Shown in pieces: positions 35,268-43,073 of a stretch of DNA of 64,000 bases (position 1 is the first letter of the stretch; every line of letters begins with the position of its first letter). This DNA is from Planctomycetota bacterium. Its GTDB lineage: Bacteria > Planctomycetota > Planctomycetia > Pirellulales > PNKZ01. The stretch is taken from contig JAFEBQ010000024.1 of the NCBI GenBank assembly GCA_018242585.1, forward strand, positions 62,001 through 126,000, in the 5' to 3' direction. A model generated the notes under the pieces. That model was not told the DNA's origin. It saw nothing but the letters and a program-made list of their open reading frames with translations, and ran no database searches. The position numbers and the translations under genes are program-made.

Positions 35268-35352
35268 AGGGGAAGTTGCAAGTTGCTGGTTGCTAGCGGC
35301 TAGTTAAGACAAAGCAATCGAAGCATTTCACTAGCAACTAGCAACCAGCAAC
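35268..35352. repeat. Inverted repeat, AGTTGCTGGTTGCTAG type
   Basis: GAAGTTGCAAGTTGCTGGTT followed by GCTAGC faces ACTAGCAACTAGCAACCAGC followed by AACTT near 35330-35352. A half copy of the same module lies at about 60088-60118. It sits between fabF and the two-span membrane protein gene. Confidence 0.8.
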
Positions 35353-35354
35353 TT

Positions 35355-36656
35355 TTATCTCAGCTTGGAAACGATCAGCGTAATATTCTGCCCGCCGAAA
35401 CCAAAGCTGTTCGACGCGGCGACGTCGCACTTGGCCTTTCGCGCTTCGTTGGGAATATAGTCCAGGTCGCACTCTGGGTCCGGCGTGTCGTAATTGATCG
35501 TCGGGGGGAGCGCCCCGTCGCGCATCGCCAACAGACAGACGATCAACTCGGTTGCCCCGGCCGCCGCGATCAGGTGCCCCATCATGCTCTTGGTGCTCGA
35601 CACGGGCAGCTTGTAGGCCCGCGGGCCGAATACCTGCTTGATGGCCAGGGTCTCGACCTTGTCGTTGACCGTCGTGCTGGTGCCGTGGGCGTTGATGTAG
35701 TCGACCTGGTCAGGGTTGATGTGCGCGTCGGCCAGCGCCATGTTCAGGCAACTGATCGCGCCGCGCCCTTCGGGATGAGTATCCGTAATGCGGTAGGCGT
35801 CGGCCGTCGAGCCATAGCCGATCACTTCGCCGTAAATCTTCGCGCCGCGGCGGCGAGCGTGCTCCAACTCTTCGAGCACCAGCATCGAGCCCCCTTCGCC
35901 CAGCACGAAACCATCGCGGTCCATTTCGAACGGCCGCGAGGCCCGGGCCGGCTCGTCGTTGCGCATCGAGAGGGTCGTCAGCAGATTGAATCCCGTGACG
36001 CCGAACGGGTGGATCATGCTGTGGGCGCCCCCCGAGAGCATCAGATCGGCGTCATTGCGGCGGATGATCTCGACGGCTTCGCCGATGGCCTGGCTGCTGG
36101 CCGCACAAGCGGTCAGGCAGTTGAAGTTCGGCCCTTGCGCGTTGAACAAGGCGGCCAGATGGGCCGCCGGCATGTTCGGCTCTTGTTCCAACTCGATCTG
36201 CGGATCGAGGATTTCCATCCCCTTCTTGGCGAACTTGGTGGCGCAGAATTGGTCGCCGTCGATGGCCGCCACCATCATGTCGGTGAACAAAATGAAGTCC
36301 TGCTGCCCTTCGCCCGCCCCCAGGTAGACGCCAAACCGGGTTGGATCAACGGGGTTCGCGCTGCGCAGGCCGGCGTCCTGCATTGCCTGGCACGCGGCGC
36401 CGACGGCAAAGCGCGTCTGCCGGCCGGTCTTCTTCCATTCGTCAGGGTTCTCGCCGACCTTCGCCAGGTTCCAATCGCGGACCTCGGCCGAGATGCGCGT
36501 GGGGAACTGGGCGGCGTCGAACAGCGAGGTATAGCCCACGCCCGACTCGCCGGCCAGCAAGCGGCGCCACATGGTCTCGGGATCGTGCCCCATCGGGGTC
36601 ACGCAACCAATGCCGGTGACGACAACGCGACGACGCGAGGCTTCGACCATGGCCAA
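35355..36656 (-). CDS. fabF: 3-oxoacyl-ACP synthase II
   Basis: The 433-residue condensing enzyme has the Cys-His-His triad intact: Cys184 in LTACAASS, His324 in NAHGTST and His361 in KSMMGHLIAAAGA. It condenses malonyl-ACP with acyl-ACP. It is the last gene of a four-gene fab-type cluster on the minus strand (dehydratase, ACP, dehydratase, synthase). The N terminus VEASRRRVVVTGIGCVTPMG is canonical; the ATG at 36656 or an ATG two codons later may be used. The 172-bp gap to the preceding dehydratase holds a 22-bp-arm hairpin. Confidence 0.95.
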   Translation of the reverse strand: MAMVEASRRRVVVTGIGCVTPMGHDPETMWRRLLAGESGVGYTSLFDAAQFPTRISAEVRDWNLAKVGENPDEWKKTGRQTRFAVGAACQAMQDAGLRSANPVDPTRFGVYLGAGEGQQDFILFTDMMVAAIDGDQFCATKFAKKGMEILDPQIELEQEPNMPAAHLAALFNAQGPNFNCLTACAASSQAIGEAVEIIRRNDADLMLSGGAHSMIHPFGVTGFNLLTTLSMRNDEPARASRPFEMDRDGFVLGEGGSMLVLEELEHARRRGAKIYGEVIGYGSTADAYRITDTHPEGRGAISCLNMALADAHINPDQVDYINAHGTSTTVNDKVETLAIKQVFGPRAYKLPVSSTKSMMGHLIAAAGATELIVCLLAMRDGALPPTINYDTPDPECDLDYIPNEARKAKCDVAASNSFGFGGQNITLIVSKLR

Positions 36657-36738
36657 CGCTTCCTGTGAAGAAAGGCTTCGTGTGAACTCAGACGATCCGA
36701 GCGGCGGGCACCATGCTCTCGCTGGCGTAGCGCCCTCG

Positions 36739-36794
36739 CACCCAAGCCGGCGGCTCTGCCGCCTCGGCCGGTGGCAGAGCCGCCGGCTTGGGTG
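36739..36794. repeat. Perfect 22-bp-arm inverted repeat
   Basis: CACCCAAGCCGGCGGCTCTG CC at 36739-36760 pairs perfectly with GGCAGAGCCGCCGGCTTGGG TG at 36773-36794 across a 12-bp centre. It lies between two genes of the fab-type cluster. It may terminate or attenuate transcription, or stabilise upstream mRNA. Confidence 0.85.
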
Positions 36795-36828
36795 AGGCTC
36801 TAACGCTTTGCGGCTACTCCCTTGCGCA

Positions 36829-37359
36829 CTAACCGGCCAGCGTGCCGCGCAGCTCTTTCAATCCCGGCGGTTCTTGCAGGGGGCTCCCGTCCGGGGCCCG
36901 GCCCACGTCGAACACGCCCAGCAGTTTCATGGTAAAGACAAAGTTCTTGGGCTCGAACAGCGTGCGGGCCCGGGTGCCGTCGCGCAAGTGGACGAACACG
37001 ATCTCCATCTCGGCCTGCAGCTTGTCGCGCACATGGCTGGTGGCCGTCACACGTCCGCCGTCGGCGTCGATGTGATCGAGCACCGCGGTGTAGATCAGTT
37101 GATCCCCCGGCACGGCCGGAAAGTGGAACGTGGCCTTGGGAATCTTGGCCAGAATCACCTTCTCGTTAAAGCCGTTTACTTCGCCCACCAGCAGGCCGCC
37201 CGTCTGGGCCAGCCCCTCGGTGATCAGCGAGTTGGGCATCACCGGATAGCCGGGGAAGTGATCGTGCAGGTGGTCCTCGGCCAGCGAGACGTTCTTGACC
37301 GCCTTGGCGCGTTTGCCACTATCGAACTCGATAAAGCGATCAATCCAGATCCAACGCAT
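36829..37359 (-). CDS. FabZ-like hot-dog dehydratase 2
   Basis: The 176-residue protein keeps the catalytic pair of FabZ/FabA: His34 in HFPGYPVMPNS and Glu48 in LITEGLAQTGG. It has the same layout as the other dehydratase of the cluster (His34, Glu48), but MPNSL replaces the usual MPGVL. It has a 15-residue C-terminal extension. The product probably dehydrates 3-hydroxyacyl-ACP, with a different chain-length preference. Its start at 37359 lies next to a CAATGACCAA repeat (37401-37473). It is third in the cluster's transcription order. Confidence 0.85.
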   Translation of the reverse strand: MRWIWIDRFIEFDSGKRAKAVKNVSLAEDHLHDHFPGYPVMPNSLITEGLAQTGGLLVGEVNGFNEKVILAKIPKATFHFPAVPGDQLIYTAVLDHIDADGGRVTATSHVRDKLQAEMEIVFVHLRDGTRARTLFEPKNFVFTMKLLGVFDVGRAPDGSPLQEPPGLKELRGTLAG

Positions 37360-37400
37360 GGCGATGCCGACGTTTGAGGAGCTTCGTAAACGAGTGTTCT

Positions 37401-37473
37401 ATTGACCAATGTCCAAGTCCCAATGACCAAGGGAGTGTCCCTATTGGTCATTGGTCATTGGGATTTGGTCATT
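37401..37473. repeat. Inverted repeat, CAATGACCAA type
   Basis: ATTGACCAATGTCCAAGTCC CAATGACCAAG at 37401-37431 faces TATTGGTCATTGGTCATTGG GATTTGGTCATT at 37442-37473. It lies between ACP and dehydratase 2 genes. Confidence 0.8.
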
Positions 37474-37478
37474 TGCGT

Positions 37479-37862
37479 TTAGCCCACCTTGCTCTGCACG
37501 TACCGGACCATGTCCTGCACGGTCAACTGGTTGGCAAAGTCCTTGACCACCGGGTTCGTTTCGAACTTGGACAAGTCGGCGAACGGCATCCGCTTCTTCA
37601 GCTCGGCCACGCCTTCGGGCGTGACCTTGCCGTTCTGCACATAGGTCGTGCTGCCCAAGATATCTTCGGGGAACAGCTCGCCGCGCGGCACCTTGATGCT
37701 GAACGCCTTTTCCAGGCGGAACACGATGTCCAGGAAGTCGATGCTCTCGGCCCCCAGGTCGCCGACCAGCGTGGCTTCGGGCGTCACTTCGTCGTCGTCC
37801 ACGCCCAAGGCGTCGACCAGCGCGGTGCGAATCTTGGCGAAAATCTCATCTTGCGTCGGCAT
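37479..37862 (-). CDS. acpP: Acyl carrier protein with internal insert
   Basis: The 127-residue protein is an acyl carrier protein: EATLVGDLGAESIDFLDIVF contains the phosphopantetheine serine (Ser40) in ESID, where most carriers read DSLD. After helix III an insert of about 40 residues (NGKVTPEGVAELKKRMPFAD and following) precedes the final helix LTVQDMVRYVQSK, so the protein is 45-50 residues longer than a standard ACP. It lies between the two dehydratase genes. The insert may mark a specialised carrier for this cluster. Confidence 0.9.
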   Translation of the reverse strand: MPTQDEIFAKIRTALVDALGVDDDEVTPEATLVGDLGAESIDFLDIVFRLEKAFSIKVPRGELFPEDILGSTTYVQNGKVTPEGVAELKKRMPFADLSKFETNPVVKDFANQLTVQDMVRYVQSKVG

Positions 37863-38019
37863 CTGGCATTACTCCCAAGTCTTTTCCACAGGTTTACGGT
37901 TCGGTGTTTCGCATCGGGTCAATCCGCATGCGGCGCTCGACTGCCCTTTACCGGCACTGCCTCCGGAGCGCTTGCCTCGTTCATCAGCACTGCTTTCCAT
38001 CGGCAGTGCGGCGGCAGGG

Positions 38020-38523
38020 CTACTTGGCCGCGCCGACTTCGGTCTGGTTCAACTCCGTCCGATTCAACAACGCAAACAATTCTTTCATCTTCATCGTGAC
38101 GATCTCGTCGATCAGCCCCTTGGTCGGGTCTTGATCGCCGAGGTTGTATCGTTCCAGTTCCAGGCGGGCCGACACGACCAGCGTCGCGCCGACCATCCCT
38201 TGCGCCTTGAACTTGGCCGTCCGCGGCCCCTGGTCCATCAGCTCCGACGTCACAGTCAAGGTCTGACCCGGCTCGACGAAGTTGGCGTATTTCACATTCC
38301 GCGCCTCGCGCAGCACGACCGTGCTGTGGGCGAAGTTCTCGGTGGCCCGCATCAGCCAGGCGCTGGCCTGGGTCAACGCTTCGAGCATCAGCACGCCGGG
38401 CATGACCGGAAAGCCAGGAAAATGGTCGGCCAGGTATTCCTCGGCCAGCGACAAGTTCTTAGTGGCAACGATCTTGCTGCCGGACTGCAGCTCAACAATG
38501 CGATCGACGAGCGTGAATCTCAT
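38020..38523 (-). CDS. fabZ: FabZ-like hot-dog dehydratase 1
   Basis: The 167-residue protein has the catalytic His34 in HFPGFPVMPGVL and Glu48 in MLEALTQASAW. It belongs to the FabZ/FabA-like dehydratases, which remove water from 3-hydroxyacyl-ACP. It is the first gene of the fab-type cluster in transcription order. A tandem repeat of a 20-22-bp unit (38532-38597) ends just upstream of its start codon. The symbol is given by family and not by demonstrated substrate. The 157-bp gap to the ACP gene holds nothing recognised. Confidence 0.85.
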   Translation of the reverse strand: MRFTLVDRIVELQSGSKIVATKNLSLAEEYLADHFPGFPVMPGVLMLEALTQASAWLMRATENFAHSTVVLREARNVKYANFVEPGQTLTVTSELMDQGPRTAKFKAQGMVGATLVVSARLELERYNLGDQDPTKGLIDEIVTMKMKELFALLNRTELNQTEVGAAK

Positions 38524-38531
38524 GTACCAGG

Positions 38532-38597
38532 GTCACAGCCTGAGGCTACTAGTGTTACAGCCTGCGGCTACCGGTGTTACAGCCGGCGGCGGCTTAG
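38532..38597. repeat. Three tandem copies of a 20-22-bp unit upstream of fabZ
   Basis: The units begin GTCACAGCCTGAGGCTACTA (38532), GTGTTACAGCCTGCGGCTAC (38552) and GTGTTACAGCCGGCGGC (38574). They end within 10 bp of the fabZ ATG. The rest of 38598-38773 shows no gene. Confidence 0.7.
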
Positions 38598-38773
38598 CGG
38601 AGGTTCAACGGGCCTACGGGGATAAGTCGTTGAGTATAGTTATCGACCCGCCCGAGAACAACCGCTAATCGAGCCGTGGGCAGACGCAGTTAAGTCATTG
38701 GGCCGTTAACGCTTACGCAACGGGAAACCCCGCCCCGCCCCGCGCGACGCGGCGATCTTCCCCCTCGGCATCA

Positions 38774-39140
38774 ATCGCGAGCGACCCGAATACAACCCTT
38801 CTCCCTCCGGGAGAAGGTGGCGGCGCTAGCCGACGGATGAGGGTCGCGCGTCAATCTGGCGCGACTCAAGCTGCAATATGGACCCTCATCCGGCCTTCGG
38901 CCACCTTCTCCCGGAGGGAGAAGGGTTTGCGCGCGCTCGGTGATGATGGAAGCCCTCACGCTGGCACTCCCGAATCCAAATCGGGTAGCACCGGTTGCTT
39001 GTCAACCGGTATCGCGCAGCGACAAGAGGCACAGCGCACTGGCAAACCCAGGCGGAAACTCGCCACCGACTGACAACGTCGTCCAACGCCTCTTGCGGGC
39101 TGCGCCCGCCCCGGTTGGCAAGCAACCGGGGCTACCCAGA
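38774..39140. repeat. 367-bp direct repeat copy A, left of the nuclease-methyltransferase
   Basis: Starts with GCGAGCGACCCGAATACAAC and CCTTCTCCCTCCGGGAGAAG, includes CCTCATCCGGCCTTCGGCCA and CCGGTTGCTTGTCAACCGGT, and ends GGTTGGCAAGCAACCGGGGC TACCCAGA. Copy B, in the same orientation and with the same order of modules, lies at 42683-43048. Each copy contains two palindromic modules joined by a spacer with CGCGCGCTCGGTGATG. The 130 bp between this copy and the ATG at 39270 contain nothing else recognised. Confidence 0.92.
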
Positions 39141-39269
39141 TGTGAAGCCGCGTCCCCTCAGCCTTCCGCCATTCGGCGCGATCCTGATATGATTCCAGCC
39201 TTGCTTATCTGCCGAAGCTTCTTGCGTCCGCTTCCGCTCCACCGCACGGCCAGCAACGGGTCACCCTGA

Positions 39270-42200
39270 ATGCAGGATTTGAAACAGGCCGTCGCTCGAT
39301 TCGGCGCCGAAGCGGCTGCCAAGCTGGCCAACCCCAGCGCCACGGGCGAGCCCGAAGATCAGCTCCGCGCCCCGCTCGAAGGGCTCTTCGCCGATCTGGC
39401 CGAGCAATGTGGCTTCAAGCGCGAGTGGGTTACTGCCGTCGGCGAAACATCCCTCTCCGCGCTCAAGACGCGCCCCGACTACGCCATCACGCTGCGCAAC
39501 GTGCTGGTCGGCTACGTCGAAGTCAAAGCCCCCGGCAAAGGAGCCGACCCGCGCCGCTACAAGGGGCACGACAAAGACCAATGGGAACGACTGCAATCGC
39601 TTCCCAACTTGTTGTACACCGACGGCAATGCGTTCAGTCTGTGGCAGAACGGCGAGCTGGTCGGCTCGATCGTCGAGCTATCGGGGGACATCGAGACCTC
39701 CGGCGCCAAGCTCGCCGCCCCGCCCGAGTTGCTCGCGCGGTTTGCCGACTTCCTCCGCTGGGAACCCATTCCGCCCAAGTCCGCCGCCGAGCTGGCCCAC
39801 GTCGCCGCTCGGCTCTGCCGACTGCTGCGCGACGAAGCCACCGAGCAATTGGCCGAGAAAAGTCCCGCCCTCACGGCGCTGGCCGCCGACTGGCGCAAGC
39901 TTCTGTTTCCCGAAGCCAACGACCAGCAATTCGCCGACGGCTATGCCCAGGCCGTCACCTTCGGCTTGCTGATGGCCCGCTCGAGCAACATCCAACTGGC
40001 CGACGGGCTGGACCTGGTCGGTAAACATCTGGGCAAGACCAACTCGCTGATCGGTGCGGCCTTGCGATTGTTGACCGACGAAGTCGACAACGAAGCCACA
40101 CTCAAGACCTCGCTGCGAACGCTCGTCCGCGTGCTCGACGCTGTCGACTGGCAAGCGATCAGCCAAGGCAAACCGGACGCCTGGCTCTACTTCTACGAAG
40201 ACTTTCTGGCGGAATATGACAACGCACTGCGCAAGCTGACCGGCTCGTATTACACGCCCCCCGAAGTCGTCGAGCCGATGATCCGCCTGGTCGACGACGC
40301 CCTGCGCCGCCACTTTGGCCGCAGCGCTGGCCTGGCCTCGGCCGACGTCACGTTGGCCGACCCCGCCGTCGGCACCGGCACGTTTATCCTGGGCGTGCTG
40401 CGCAGCATCGAAGCCGCCGTCGAAGCCGACCAGGGAGCGGGCGCCGTCCCCCAGGCTATCGAGTCGGCCATCGCGCGGCTGATCGCGTTCGAGATGCAGC
40501 TCGGTCCCTTCGCCGTGGCCCAGTTGCGCATCCACGCCGAGCTGCTCCGCATGATCGGCAAGCCGCCGCGAGCGGCATCGCGGATGTTCGTCACCGACAC
40601 GCTGGGCAACCCCTATGCCGAGGTCGAAGAGCTAGGCTCCCTGTACCGGACCATCTCCGAATCGCGGCTCAAGGCCAACGAGATCAAACGCAAGGAACCG
40701 ATCACCGTCGTGATCGGCAACCCGCCCTACAAGGAAAAGGCCAAGGGGCGCGGCGGTTGGATCGAAGAAGAACGGCTCAACCAATGGCTGCCGCCGGCCG
40801 ATTGGGGCGTGGGAGCCCACGCCAAGCATCTGCGCAACCTGTACGTCTATTTCTGGCGCTGGGCCACTTGGAAGGTCTTTGACCACGATCCCAAGAACGA
40901 CACCGGCATCGTCTGCTTTATCACGGTGGCGGGCTTTCTGAACGGGCCGGGCTTTCAGCGGATGCGCGACGATCTGCGCCGCAAGGCCGATCGGATTTGG
41001 ATCATCGATTGTTCCCCCGAGGGGCACCAGCCCGACGTCCCCACGCGCATTTTTCAGGCGGTCCAGCAACCGGTCTGCATCGTGCTGGCCGCGCGGTCCA
41101 AGCAAAAAGCCGCCGACCAGCCGGCCACGGTCAAATACACCGCCCTCCCCGCGGGGAAGCGCGAGGAGAAGTTCGCGGCACTGGCCAAGCTGCGGCTCGA
41201 AGCGAAGATCTGGCAGGATTGCTCGACCGACTGGCGCGCGCCGTTTCTCCCCGCCGCCACGGGTGACTGGGCCGGCTACCCGGCGCTCGACGAGTTATTC
41301 GCGTACAACGGCTCAGGCGTGCAAACCAAGCGAGTCTGGGTCTTCGCGCCCGATCCGGAATCGCTGGAACGCCGCTGGATAAAACTTATTCAGGCCCCGA
41401 TCGAGAAAAAGGAGGACCTGTTTCACCCAACGCTGCGTGGTGGCAAGCCTGCTGACCGGCATATTCGATCGATCGTTCGAATCCCTTTACCGGGCTTCAG
41501 GCTCGCGACAAAACCGCTAATTGACGAAAAGGGCGATTGTGCAACGCCAGTGCGTTATGCGTTCCGGTCCTTTAACCGGATGTGGATAATCCCGGACCCG
41601 AGAGTCATTACGCAACCCAATGCAGACCTTTGGAGTTCGTACTCCGAACGGCAAGTGTACATGACGGCCCCTTCAGATCGATCGCCGACAATTGGGCCTG
41701 CATTTACCTTTTCCGCTTACGTTCCCGATCTCCACCATTACAACGGCCGAGGTGGACGGGTGTTTCCCCTCTGGCGTGATGCGGCCGCGACGACCCCCAA
41801 TCTGCCGCCGAAGCTGCTCGACTTTCTGACCAAGAAATACAAGCGGCTCGTGACCGCCGAGGATTTCCTGGCCTATCTGGCCGGCGTGGCCGCCAGCCCG
41901 GCCTACACGGCGCGGTTTCAGGACGATCTGGCCCAGCCCGGCTTGCGGATCCCTATCACCGAGCAGCCCAAGCTGTTCACCGCGGCGGTCGAGTTGGGGC
42001 GGCGCGTGATCTGGCTGCACACGTTCGGCGAGCGCTTTGCCGACGCCGGGGACGACCGACCGGCGGGTCCGCCGCGGTTGCCCAAGGATCGCGCGCCGCG
42101 GATTCCCAAGCAGGGGGCCATTCCCGACGACCCAGACAACATGCCCGACGAAATCGACTACGACGAACCGCAGCAGCGCCTGATCGTCGGTCGCGGCTAC

Positions 42201-42485
42201 ATCGAACACGTGCCCGCCGCGGTGTGGCAATACGAGGTGTCGGGCAAGCGGGTGTTGACGCAATGGTTCAGCTACCGTAAGAAAAACCGCGAACGCCCCA
42301 TCATCGGCGACCGCCGGCCGCCGTCGAAGCTGGGGGACATCCAGCCCGACCACTGGCTGGCCGAGTACACGACGGAATTGCTCAACGTCTTGAATGTCTT
42401 GGCGTTGCTGGTCGAGCTGGAACCCGCCCAGGCGAAACTTCTGGAGGCGATTTGTGAAGGACCGACACTTGATTTCCGTGGATGA
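39270..42485 (+). CDS. Fused nuclease-N6-adenine methyltransferase, type IIG/ISP-like
   Basis: The 1,071-residue protein has an N-terminal PD-(D/E)xK-like nuclease signature (Asp70 in RPDYAI, Glu84-x-Lys86 in YVEVKAPG). A helical region follows, then a gamma-class methyltransferase domain with DPAVGTGTF (motif I, 364-372) and NPPY (484-487). The C-terminal part should hold target recognition. No helicase motifs were found, so it is a single-chain type IIG-like enzyme and not a full ISP translocase. The segment about 700-825 (41370-41745) is much lower in GC than its flanks. The gene sits between 367-bp direct repeats and overlaps a small acidic protein gene by 32 bp. Confidence 0.88.
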   Translation: MQDLKQAVARFGAEAAAKLANPSATGEPEDQLRAPLEGLFADLAEQCGFKREWVTAVGETSLSALKTRPDYAITLRNVLVGYVEVKAPGKGADPRRYKGHDKDQWERLQSLPNLLYTDGNAFSLWQNGELVGSIVELSGDIETSGAKLAAPPELLARFADFLRWEPIPPKSAAELAHVAARLCRLLRDEATEQLAEKSPALTALAADWRKLLFPEANDQQFADGYAQAVTFGLLMARSSNIQLADGLDLVGKHLGKTNSLIGAALRLLTDEVDNEATLKTSLRTLVRVLDAVDWQAISQGKPDAWLYFYEDFLAEYDNALRKLTGSYYTPPEVVEPMIRLVDDALRRHFGRSAGLASADVTLADPAVGTGTFILGVLRSIEAAVEADQGAGAVPQAIESAIARLIAFEMQLGPFAVAQLRIHAELLRMIGKPPRAASRMFVTDTLGNPYAEVEELGSLYRTISESRLKANEIKRKEPITVVIGNPPYKEKAKGRGGWIEEERLNQWLPPADWGVGAHAKHLRNLYVYFWRWATWKVFDHDPKNDTGIVCFITVAGFLNGPGFQRMRDDLRRKADRIWIIDCSPEGHQPDVPTRIFQAVQQPVCIVLAARSKQKAADQPATVKYTALPAGKREEKFAALAKLRLEAKIWQDCSTDWRAPFLPAATGDWAGYPALDELFAYNGSGVQTKRVWVFAPDPESLERRWIKLIQAPIEKKEDLFHPTLRGGKPADRHIRSIVRIPLPGFRLATKPLIDEKGDCATPVRYAFRSFNRMWIIPDPRVITQPNADLWSSYSERQVYMTAPSDRSPTIGPAFTFSAYVPDLHHYNGRGGRVFPLWRDAAATTPNLPPKLLDFLTKKYKRLVTAEDFLAYLAGVAASPAYTARFQDDLAQPGLRIPITEQPKLFTAAVELGRRVIWLHTFGERFADAGDDRPAGPPRLPKDRAPRIPKQGAIPDDPDNMPDEIDYDEPQQRLIVGRGYIEHVPAAVWQYEVSGKRVLTQWFSYRKKNRERPIIGDRRPPSKLGDIQPDHWLAEYTTELLNVLNVLALLVELEPAQAKLLEAICEGPTLDFRG

Positions 42486-42660
42486 GTTGCGGGCCGCCGG
42501 GGCCTTGGACGTGCCGGCCGCCTGGCGCAAATCGCTGGGGAGCCAGCGAGACTTATTCTCGGGCCTGTTCGACGATGACGATGCGCCGGCCGCGAACCAG
42601 CCGTCCGCCGCGTCCGACGCGGACGACACGGACAACGACGACGCGACGGCCGAGGATTAG
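42454..42660 (+). CDS. Small acidic partner of the nuclease-methyltransferase
   Basis: The GTG at 42454 gives 68 residues (VKDRHLISVDELRAAGALDV PAAWRKSL and so on) ending in a strongly acidic tail (FDDDDAPAA and TDNDDATAED). The start is supported by a ribosome binding site TGGAGG inside the methyltransferase gene, about 8 bases upstream. The frame overlaps the methyltransferase end by 32 bp, so both products come from one mRNA. A longer in-frame start at 42394 encodes unlikely residues. No family is recognised; a DNA-mimic or regulatory role is only speculation. Confidence 0.7.
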   Translation: MKDRHLISVDELRAAGALDVPAAWRKSLGSQRDLFSGLFDDDDAPAANQPSAASDADDTDNDDATAED

Positions 42661-42682
42661 CGGCATCGCCGACGAGCCTCAC

Positions 42683-43048
42683 TCGCGAGCGACCTGAATA
42701 CAACCCTTCTCCCTCCGGGAGAAGGTGGCGGCGCTAGCCGACGGATGAGGGTCGCGCATCAGTCGGGCGCGGCTCCGAGCGCAGAGTGGACCCTCATCCG
42801 GCCTTCGGCCACCTTCTCCCGAAGGGAGAAGGGTTTGCGCGCGCTCGGTGATGGTGGAAGCCCTCACACTGGCGATCGTGAAACCGAATCGGGTAGCACC
42901 GGTTGCTCGTCAACCGGTGTCGCGCAGCGACAGGAGGCATCGAGCGCCGCGAAACCCAGATGGGAACTCGCCACCGACGGACGACGTCGCCCGACGCCTC
43001 TTGCGGGCTGCGCCCGCCCCGGTTGGCAAGCAACCGGGGCTACCCAGA
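42683..43048. repeat. 367-bp direct repeat copy B, right of the nuclease-methyltransferase
   Basis: It matches copy A at 38774-39140 over its whole length, with scattered substitutions. The same junctions are kept, for example GGGAGAAGGTGGCGGCGCTA and GCCGACGGATGAGGGTCGCG. A related element in inverted orientation lies at 50563-50856. The last 25 bases before the GspF-like stop codon are unrelated. No gene lies in the stretch. Confidence 0.92.
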
Positions 43049-43073
43049 CCAAATCCTTCACCGCTCCACGCCG

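Noticed and set aside
35574-36668. 364-codon frame on the plus strand opposite fabF
   Set aside because: It is a shadow in high-GC DNA. The minus-strand fabF has all three catalytic residues, and the plus frame has no recognisable fold.
38774-39140. Repeat blocks considered as CRISPR arrays
   Set aside because: No regular spacers, repeat units differ in length, and palindromic modules explain the pattern.
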